Assembly (NCBI GenBank): GCA_963697675.1
Contig: CAVOOW010000006.1
Coordinates: 868,001-932,000, forward strand
Direction of reading: 5' to 3'
Origin: CAVOOW01 sp963697675
Lineage (GTDB): Bacteria; Actinomycetota; Actinomycetes; JACCUZ01
DNA: 64,000 bases
In this document: positions 58,285-64,000 of the stretch, piece after piece
Position numbering within the stretch: position 1 is the stretch's first letter
How the letters are laid out: every line of letters starts with the position of its first letter
The notes under the pieces: model-generated
The model's database searches: none
Seen by the model: the letters and a program-made list of their open reading frames with translations, nothing else
Told to the model about the DNA's origin: nothing
Program-made: the position numbers and the translations under genes

Positions 58285-59438
58285 CACGCCACCCGCCGCC
58301 GGGCCGGCAGGACATCGGCCAGGAGCTCGCGGCACAGCGTTGCGAGCGGGCCTCTGCGGTCGGTGCCCGGCGGCCTGCCGTGTTCGAGGGCGTCGGCCAG
58401 GTCGGGCTCGGCCTCCATCCAGCCCGCGAGCGGCAGCCCCAACTTGTCGGCGACGAGTTCTCCCGTCAGGCCGCCCGGAGAGGGGCCGCGTACCACGACG
58501 CGCAGGTCGCCGGCCAGCATCCCCACACCGATGGCCACCCGGCCGGCCGCGGCAGTCGCGCGCACCTCAGCGGGGACGACGAGCAGGGTCAGCGTGGCGG
58601 TGGACAACACGTGCTCGCTGACGCGGTCGAGGCTCCGGGGCAGATCGACAACGACCAGTTCGTGAGAGCGCCGGGCCGCGTCGAGGACGGCGCGGGCCGG
58701 CTCCACGGGCAGCAGCAGCGACTCGCCCCGACCACACGACAGCATCGTCAGCCGGCCCGCGCACGGCAGGGCGAGCCGTAGGCTCTCGCCCGACATGCGG
58801 CCGTCCGCGAACGCGAGATCGGGCCAACGCAACCCGGCTTCGTCCTCGCGGCCGAGCAGCATGTCGATGCCACCACCGAGTGGGTCGACGTCAACGACCA
58901 TCGTCGGCACGCCGTCGCCAGCCGCCACGACCGACAGCGCTGCGGCCAGGGTGCTGGCCCCGGCACCGCCTCGTCCCCCGACCACAGCCACGGTGATGCC
59001 GCTCGAGCCCGGGCCGTCCCCGGCATCGGCGAGACGATCGAGCAGCCAGGACTGGGCCGACGGCAGGAAGACGACGCCATCGGCACCGAGCGCGACCGCG
59101 AGATCCCACACCTCGGAGTCGTTCGGATCGAGGCCGACCATCACGAGGCGACCACGACGAGCAACCCGGACACCAGCCAACCGGGGGGCAACGTCAGCAC
59201 CGACCAGGACGAGCGGAGCAGCCGCCCACGACTGCCGGGCGGCAGCCTCGTCGTGCGCCACCTGCGGCTCGACGCCGGCCGCCGCGCACAGCCGGAGCAA
59301 CTCGTCGAGCAGGATCGGCTCTGCCGTGACGAGCAGCGGCCTCGCCGCGGGGCCCTGGTCCAGCGAGGGCTCGACCTGGCGACCGCGCACGGGTGCTCCC
59401 ACGGGTCCGGACGCGCGGGTCGCGTCGGCTACGTCCAC
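58284..59438 (-). CDS. septum-site-determining/CpaE-like MinD superfamily protein (Ssd type)
   Basis: A ParA/MinD-like protein of about 384 residues. An N-terminal receiver-like part (PLLVTAEPILLDELLRLCAAAGVEPQV) precedes a deviant Walker A GGRGGAGASTLAAALS, VDVDPLGGGIDMLLG and VVDLPRSLDRVSEHV. It corresponds to mycobacterial Ssd (Rv3660c), and may position the pilus machinery. The start is uncertain. GTG 59438 has no clear ribosome-binding site and longer in-frame readings reach into the 6C region. Confidence 0.82.
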   Translation of the reverse strand: MDVADATRASGPVGAPVRGRQVEPSLDQGPAARPLLVTAEPILLDELLRLCAAAGVEPQVAHDEAAARQSWAAAPLVLVGADVAPRLAGVRVARRGRLVMVGLDPNDSEVWDLAVALGADGVVFLPSAQSWLLDRLADAGDGPGSSGITVAVVGGRGGAGASTLAAALSVVAAGDGVPTMVVDVDPLGGGIDMLLGREDEAGLRWPDLAFADGRMSGESLRLALPCAGRLTMLSCGRGESLLLPVEPARAVLDAARRSHELVVVDLPRSLDRVSEHVLSTATLTLLVVPAEVRATAAAGRVAIGVGMLAGDLRVVVRGPSPGGLTGELVADKLGLPLAGWMEAEPDLADALEHGRPPGTDRRGPLATLCRELLADVLPARRRVA

Positions 59439-59589
59439 GGTGGCGGCCGCCGAGGCCCTCGTGGGCCGGACAGGGCAAACCTGTGGACAGGGTCGGCGCG
59501 GGGCCGATCTGTGGACAACGGCGGGAAGGTCCGCGTCGTACGCCGGAAGCCCTGTCTTCGATGAGTGCCGCGCAAAATGCGCCGGGACA

Positions 59590-59690
59590 ATGGGACGACC
59601 CCCGCTGGGGGGGTAGCGGGGGCCGTCATGTGATCCGGCCCGGGGGGGAGGGGTCGGACCACGCGGACCTACAGAGCAGGTCCCAGAACC
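59590..59690 (-). ncRNA. 6C-type small RNA
   Basis: The minus strand shows two hairpins with C-rich loops: 59660-59632 (ggtccg/cggatc arms around cccctccccccc) and 59627-59594 (gcccccgct/agcgggggt arms around acccccc). A third hairpin, ggacct/aggtcc, lies just upstream at 59665-59683. Two C6+ loops define the actinobacterial 6C RNA. In Mycobacterium the 6C RNA (B11) lies in this same gap between ssd and the HAD phosphatase gene on the same strand. Ends are approximate. Confidence 0.8.
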
Positions 59691-59814
59691 CAGGATGTAC
59701 CCCCGCGTGCCCCTATGCAAACTGATCGTGCACGGTTGAGTGACTTTTTTTTGCCTATTCTTGGTTGATCATGCAGACCATGGTCCGTCTCACCCGCACC
59801 AGCTTCCGCTGCCT

Positions 59815-60666
59815 ATGCTCGAACGTGTGAACGAACTGCGACCCATCCGCACGGCCGCGTTCTTCGACCTGGACAAGACGATCATCGCCAAGTCCAGCAC
59901 GCTGGCCTTCAGCCGCTCGTTCTATGCCGGCGGGCTGATCAACCGCCGGGCAGTTCTCCGCAGCGCCTACGCGCAGTTCGTCTACCTCGTCGGTGGCGCC
60001 GACCACGACCAGATGGAGCGGATGAGGCACTACCTGTCCTCGATGGCGACGGGCTGGGACGTGCAGCAGGTCAAGGACATCGTCAAGGAGACGCTGCACG
60101 AACTGATCGACCCGATCATCTACGACGAGGCGGCCACCCTGATCGAGGAGCACCACCTGGCCGGCCGCGACGTCGTCATCGTCAGCACGTCAGGGGCCGA
60201 GGTGGTCGAGCCGATCGGCGAGATGCTGGGTGCCGACCACGTGATCGCGACGCGCATGGTCGTCGAGCAGGGCCGCTACTCGGGCGAGATCGAGTACTAC
60301 GCCTATGGCGAGACCAAGGCCGACGCGGTACGCGAGCTCGCCGACCTCGAGGGCTATGACCTGAGCCGCTGTTACGCCTACAGCGACTCGGCCACCGACC
60401 TGCCGATGCTCGAGGCGGTGGGCCACCCCTACGCCGTCAACCCGGACCGGGCGCTGCGCCGCGAGGCCAACTCCCGGGAATGGCCGGTGCTGGTGTTCAG
60501 CAAGCCGGTGAGGCTGCGGGACCGCATCGGCAACGTCACACTGCCACCCCGTCCTGCCCTCGCGGCCGCCGCGCTGGGCGCCGGTGCGGCCACCGCGGGC
60601 ATCGTCTGGCTCGCCGCGCGGCGCCGTGGCCACGACTCGTCCTGGTGGTCACGCGTACGGACGTGA
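59815..60666 (+). CDS. HAD-IB family phosphatase (SerB-like), Rv3661 type
   Basis: A 283-residue HAD hydrolase with motif I AFFDLDKTIIAKSS, motif II VIVSTSGAEV and motif III/IV CYAYSDSATDLPMLEAVG. The C-terminus has a membrane segment (ALAAAALGAGAATAGIVWLAA) followed by basic residues, so it may be tail-anchored. Phosphoserine-type substrates are possible but not proven. I start at ATG 59815; GTG 59827 is an alternative. It lies between two probable structured RNAs, as in Mycobacterium. Confidence 0.88.
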   Translation: MLERVNELRPIRTAAFFDLDKTIIAKSSTLAFSRSFYAGGLINRRAVLRSAYAQFVYLVGGADHDQMERMRHYLSSMATGWDVQQVKDIVKETLHELIDPIIYDEAATLIEEHHLAGRDVVIVSTSGAEVVEPIGEMLGADHVIATRMVVEQGRYSGEIEYYAYGETKADAVRELADLEGYDLSRCYAYSDSATDLPMLEAVGHPYAVNPDRALRREANSREWPVLVFSKPVRLRDRIGNVTLPPRPALAAAALGAGAATAGIVWLAARRRGHDSSWWSRVRT

Positions 60667-60689
60667 GGGACGGCTGGGCCAACTCGATG

Positions 60690-60967
60690 GGCGACACGCG
60701 GGGGAACGTAAATAAGGGCGTTTGCCCCTTCCCTTGGAGCCTCCTGAGGGGCTACACAACAGGTAAGGGCCGCGAGGCCCGTCGGACCCACCGCCAAGGC
60801 GGGCTCGAGGGGCTCCACGGACCGAGCACGGCAGCTGGGCACCCACGCGGCGACCCGCCCATGTACGGGCCGATCGGTCAGGCTTGACCTGGTCCGACGT
60901 CAAGGTGCACGCCTGGTAACCCGGTCTGACGTGCCGGAGCGGCGCCCCGCAGTGCGGGGCGCCGCTC
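60690..60967 (+). ncRNA. probable 6S-like RNA (Ms1/MTS2823 type)
   Basis: No protein is credible here, yet the region is bounded by the HAD gene and a perfect terminator. It contains several potential stems (aagggccgcgaggcccgt, ccgccaaggcggg, gacctggtccgacgtc) and the unusual AT-rich start cgtaaataaggg. In Mycobacterium the highly abundant Ms1/MTS2823 RNA, about 300 bases, occupies the gap downstream of Rv3661 on the same strand. The size and position agree. The 5' end is a guess; conservation of sequence was not tested. Confidence 0.6.
60937..60967 (+). terminator. 14-bp perfect intrinsic terminator hairpin
   Basis: gagcggcgccccgc (60937-60950) pairs perfectly with gcggggcgccgctc (60954-60967) around the loop agt, followed by acctttg. 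It is the strongest hairpin in the window and defines the 3' end of the transcript covering 60690-60967. Confidence 0.92.
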
Positions 60968-60985
60968 ACCTTTGCGCGCCCCTGT

Positions 60986-61077
60986 GGAATCGACCACGTT
61001 CACCATGTGTACGGACGGTTCGCAAGGCGTGCAGGCATTGCGAACAGTCCGCCGGCATGCCGAACGTGGTCGATTCC
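60986..61077. repeat. 92-bp nested palindrome, family 1, copy 3
   Basis: Same length as the copies at 6683 and 10473, but inverted: it matches the reverse complement of copy 1 with only a few changes (cgaacagtcc, gccggcatgccgaacg). It lies in the convergent region between the RNA terminator and the Rv3662c-type gene. Confidence 0.9.
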
Positions 61078-61095
61078 GGGCGGGCGGGCGAGCCG

Positions 61096-61150
61096 CATGA
61101 TCGTGAAACGTCCGACCGCTGCTGGCCGGTCGGAATCTTCATGATCACGA
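61096..61150. repeat. palindrome, family 3, copy 2, plus a half-copy
   Basis: gcatgatcgtgaa and ttcatgatcacga arms enclose tccgaccg/cggtcgga inner arms. A third gatcatgaa, followed by A residues, occurs at 61186-61197. The element is downstream of the Rv3662c-type gene and probably terminates it. It is related to the copy at 39744-39797. Confidence 0.75.
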
Positions 61151-61240
61151 AGGATCGTGTGGCGGAGATCTCTGGGATCTTTCGCGATCATGAAAAAACG
61201 TGGGTCCGCGGTTGGGTCAGATCGCGCCTCGCTGGTGCGG

Positions 61241-62011
61241 TCAGATTGCGCCGCGCTGGATCGACTCGCAGACCGCAACGCCTTCGCGGGCGCCGAGCAC
61301 CACGGCCTGGGCGCAGTGAACCACCCAGCCGCCGATGCCGTCCTCGCCACCGGCCGCGTACCCAGCCAGGGCGTCCTCGTACGCCTCCTTGCCCAGATCG
61401 ACGTGGCCGACCTCGGGCACTGACACGGCCGACGGGTCGAGACCTCGGGTGATCAGCACGAGCCGCGCGGCCCCTCGCGCGACGACCCCTCCGCCGACCG
61501 GAAAGGCTTGCGTAGCAAGGACTTCTCCATGCACCACTGCACTGATGACGACCGCTGGCGCCTGGGTCGTCGACAGCAGCGACGCCAGCGACGCGAGGCG
61601 GGCCGCGGCCTCGGGTCTTGGGCGGCCCAGCTCGTCGGCTGGGATCCGGCCAGCGGCGGCGAGCACGTGCAGTCTCGCAAGCACCTGCAGGGGCGCACGC
61701 CGCCACGTCTCCTGAAGCAGGCCGACCTCCGCGGCCACCCGCAGCGCGCCCTCGACCACGGGCCCCTCGGGCGCGGGCAGGTGACCGCTCGCACGCACCG
61801 TGCGTCGGACGACGTCCAGGGGCAGGTCAGCTCCCTCGAGCGCACCCGACGCGCGTGCTCCGCGCAGCGTCGACTCCGCGCTGACCTTCTCGGCGCTGCG
61901 ACGCAGCACGCGATGACCGCGCAGTCCGTCGACGGCGACGCGCGCCTCGGCCACCGCGTCGGCGACCGATGGCAGGGCCGCGATCGCGGCGAACACGTCA
62001 TCGGGCGGCAT
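61241..62011 (-). CDS. uncharacterised protein, Rv3662c position
   Basis: A 256-residue soluble protein. The N-terminal part contains VSAESTLRGARASGALEGADLP, which recalls the SSAIEG-type start of Fic-related proteins, but no Fic catalytic motif is present. The C-terminal half (LARLHVLAAAGRI, AVVISAVVHGEVLATQAFPVGGGVVARGAARLVL) suggests a beta-alpha fold. It lies opposite the HAD gene as Rv3662c does in Mycobacterium. The stop region is tandemly duplicated: QRGAI-stop is followed in frame by PHQRGAI-stop. Confidence 0.6.
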   Translation of the reverse strand: MPPDDVFAAIAALPSVADAVAEARVAVDGLRGHRVLRRSAEKVSAESTLRGARASGALEGADLPLDVVRRTVRASGHLPAPEGPVVEGALRVAAEVGLLQETWRRAPLQVLARLHVLAAAGRIPADELGRPRPEAAARLASLASLLSTTQAPAVVISAVVHGEVLATQAFPVGGGVVARGAARLVLITRGLDPSAVSVPEVGHVDLGKEAYEDALAGYAAGGEDGIGGWVVHCAQAVVLGAREGVAVCESIQRGAI

Positions 62012-62168
62012 GGCCGCCGAGATTAGATGTTCGCTGCCTCGTCAGGAGCAGCGGGGCGTTCGGCTCGCGCTCGGCGTGCATATCGGGGCGTTTCACACCC
62101 TCGGCGGAGGGGAACGCCGACACCGGACCCGTGTCGGGTCATTACGCCCACCTCCATCGGGAGTGACC

Positions 62169-62513
62169 ATGAGCGAGCTGGTCGACAGTGACCAAGTACG
62201 GATCAGGAACGAGCTGATCGCCGCACACGACAGTGCGGAGTTCATCGAGCTACGTCGAACGCACCGCAGTCTCGTCTTGCCGCTGACCGCGCTGTTCCTC
62301 GGGTGGTATTTCCTCTACGTCCTGCTGGCTGATTACGCGCACGACTTCATGAGCCACAAGCTCTGGGGCAACATCACGGTCGGCCTGGTCATGGGGCTCT
62401 TGCAGTTCGTCTCCACATTCGCGATCACGACGTTCTATGTGCGCTATGCCAACACACACCTCGATCCCGGAGCCAAACGGATCCGCGAGTCGATCGAAGG
62501 AGTGGACAGATGA
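62169..62513 (+). CDS. DUF485 domain membrane protein (YjcH-like)
   Basis: A 114-residue protein with two membrane helices (LVLPLTALFLGWYFLYVLLADY and TVGLVMGLLQFVSTFAITTFYV) and charged ends. DUF485 proteins are co-encoded with the acetate permease ActP and probably assist it. ATG 62169 is in caccatgag after a weak ribosome-binding site. The stop overlaps the actP ATG as ATGA. Confidence 0.9.
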   Translation: MSELVDSDQVRIRNELIAAHDSAEFIELRRTHRSLVLPLTALFLGWYFLYVLLADYAHDFMSHKLWGNITVGLVMGLLQFVSTFAITTFYVRYANTHLDPGAKRIRESIEGVDR

Positions 62514-64000
62514 GGGCGCTTGCCGCTGACACTGTCGGCTCCCCCGGCGTCAACATCACGATCTTCCTCATCTTCGTGGCGATCACGCTCGTCGTCGTCG
62601 CCCGGGCGTCACGCAACAACAAGACCGCGTCGGACTACTACGCGGCGGGACGGGCTTTCACCGGACCGCAGAACGGCATCGCGATCTCCGGCGACTACCT
62701 GTCCGCCGCCTCGTTCCTCGGCATCGCCGGCGCGATCGCAATCAGCGGCTATGACGGCTTCCTCTACTCCATCGGGTTCCTCGTGGCCTGGCTGGTGGCC
62801 CTGCTGCTCGTCGCCGAACTGCTGCGCAACACCGGAAAGTTCACGATGGGCGACGTCCTGTCGTTCCGGATGCAGCAGAAGCCGGTCCGCGCCGCCGCGG
62901 CCATCACGACGGTTGCCGTCTCGCTGTTCTACCTCATCGCCCAGATGGCGGGGGCCGGAGGTCTCGTCGCGCTGTTGCTCGGAGTAGACGGCAAGTCCGG
63001 CCAGAACCTGACGATCGCAGTCGTGGGCGCGGTCATGATCTTCTACGTCCTCGTCGGCGGCATGAAAGGCACGACGTGGGTACAGATCATCAAGGCCACG
63101 CTGCTCATCGCCGGCACGTTCATCATGACGGCGTGGGTGCTCGGCAAGTACGGCCTCAACCTGTCCAGCCTGCTCGGTGACGCTGTCGACAAGGGCGGCG
63201 AGACCGGCGAGGCCCTCCTCGGGCCCGGCAAGCAGTACGGCCTCACCCGCACGACCCAGCTCGACTTCATCTCCCTGTCGCTCGCACTCGTGCTCGGCAC
63301 TGCGGGCCTGCCGCACGTCCTGATGCGCTTCTACACCGTGCCGACGGCCAAGGAGGCCCGGCGGTCGGTCGTGTGGGCGATCTGGCTGATCGGCGGCTTC
63401 TACCTGATGACGCTCGTCCTCGGCTACGGCGCCGCGGCGCTGGTCGGCCCCGAAAAGATCCTCGCCGCACCCGGCAAGGCCAACTCGGCAGCACCTCTGC
63501 TCGCCTATGAGCTCGGCGGCACGCTGCTGCTCGGCATCATCGCTGCAGTCGCGTTCGCCACCATCCTGGCCGTCGTGGCCGGCCTGACGATCACTGCGTC
63601 CGCGTCGTTCGCGCACGACGTCTACGCCAACGTGATCCACGACGGCCGGGAGACGGCCGAGGGGTCCGAGGTTCGCGTCGCTCGCATCACGGCGGTCGTG
63701 ATCGGGACGGTCGCCATTCTCGGTGGAATCCTGGCCAACGGCCAGAACATCGCCTTCCTGGTCGCGCTGGCCTTCGCGGTCGCGGCGTCGGCGAACCTGC
63801 CGACGATTCTCTACACGCTCTACTGGAAGAGGTTCAACACCCGTGGCGCGCTGTTCAGCATGTACGGCGGGTTGATCAGCTGCGTCACTCTGATCATCTT
63901 CTCGCCGGTCGTCTCAGGGAAGCCGGCGGCTCCCGGCACGACCGACAGCCTGTCGATGATCAAGGACACCTCAATCGACTTCCACTGGTTCCCGCTCGAC
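62510..64000 (+). CDS. actP: cation/acetate symporter, ActP family (3' end outside window)
   Basis: A sodium:solute symporter-family protein, open to the window edge (497 codons). It begins with ATG at 62510 and shows the family text ASDYYAAGRAFTGPQNGIAISGDYLSAASFLG, then GYDGFLYSIGFLVAWLVALLLVAELLRNTGKFTMGDVL. Later segments include GTAGLPHVLMRFYTVP and ILAVVAGLTITASASFAHDVY. Expected to import acetate and similar short acids with a cation. It is coupled to the DUF485 gene. Confidence 0.93.
   Translation, partial: MRALAADTVGSPGVNITIFLIFVAITLVVVARASRNNKTASDYYAAGRAFTGPQNGIAISGDYLSAASFLGIAGAIAISGYDGFLYSIGFLVAWLVALLLVAELLRNTGKFTMGDVLSFRMQQKPVRAAAAITTVAVSLFYLIAQMAGAGGLVALLLGVDGKSGQNLTIAVVGAVMIFYVLVGGMKGTTWVQIIKATLLIAGTFIMTAWVLGKYGLNLSSLLGDAVDKGGETGEALLGPGKQYGLTRTTQLDFISLSLALVLGTAGLPHVLMRFYTVPTAKEARRSVVWAIWLIGGFYLMTLVLGYGAAALVGPEKILAAPGKANSAAPLLAYELGGTLLLGIIAAVAFATILAVVAGLTITASASFAHDVYANVIHDGRETAEGSEVRVARITAVVIGTVAILGGILANGQNIAFLVALAFAVAASANLPTILYTLYWKRFNTRGALFSMYGGLISCVTLIIFSPVVSGKPAAPGTTDSLSMIKDTSIDFHWFPLD

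Noticed and set aside
59601..59655. G-quadruplex as the primary feature on the plus strand
   Set aside because: The opposite strand explains the runs as C-rich loops of two well-formed hairpins in the conserved 6C position; kept only as a side remark.
60667..60936. Short protein genes after the HAD phosphatase gene
   Set aside because: Small frames there lack ribosome-binding sites and domains; structure and terminator favour an RNA.

Overview
The window is chromosomal DNA of a high-GC Gram-positive actinobacterium. Base composition is strongly GC-rich throughout, GTG starts are common, stop/start overlaps of the ATGA or GTGA type are frequent, and the gene order matches blocks I know from Streptomyces and Mycobacterium. 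I see no rRNA, prophage, insertion sequence or CRISPR array. One tRNA (Thr, anticodon CGT) is present.

Layout. 1-6654 (minus): folate and housekeeping block DUF3180-folK-folB-folP-folE-ftsH-hpt-tilS. 6800-10465: DUF2342 zincin, a small GPGG membrane protein, dacB and the divergent ppa. 10573-20307: secreted and surface proteins (GH53 galactanase, membrane protein, NlpC/P60 hydrolase, LamG/PKD protein, TAP-like lipoprotein hydrolase) around tRNA-Thr. 20425-27724: a sugar operon (ROK regulator, ribose-type ABC transporter, Gfo/Idh/MocA dehydrogenase, TIM-barrel isomerase). 28065-30907: two response regulators and a histidine kinase. 31023-34723: a peptide/nickel-type ABC importer. 34797-50678: the conserved block PSP1-holB-MFS/tmk-topA-methyltransferase-hppA-rsbW-bldG-helicase. 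50736-53353: a small peptide / E1-like ThiF / M50 protease cluster. 53479-54107: a VapBC pair. 54142-59438: a tad pilus operon. 59590-61240: two probable structured RNAs flanking an HAD phosphatase gene. 61241-64000: an uncharacterised gene, then DUF485-actP (cut by the window end).

Most striking accessory locus. A 25-residue acidic peptide with a very strong ribosome-binding site (53276-53353) is followed by a hairpin, then by a ThiF/MccB-like adenylating enzyme with an N-terminal winged-helix segment, then by a translationally coupled membrane M50 protease with a PqqD-like N-terminus. This has the architecture of an undescribed ribosomally synthesised, modified peptide system.

Repeats and RNA. 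Three families of long palindromes (92 bp, about 55 bp and about 54 bp) sit in gaps next to stop codons, and a four-unit palindromic array lies between tadC and the pilin gene. The gap between ssd and the HAD gene carries a 6C-type RNA. The gap after the HAD gene ends in a perfect 14-bp terminator and probably encodes a 6S-like Ms1/MTS2823-type RNA.

Caution on sequence quality. Eleven genes, nearly all conserved, are interrupted by single-base frameshifts: ftsH tail, hpt, dacB, NlpC, TAP-like hydrolase, ROK, response regulator 1, oligopeptide-binding protein, topA tail, methyltransferase and helicase. Nine behave as +1 insertions, several in short homopolymers. I treat these as probable sequence errors, and the coordinates given span the intact gene.
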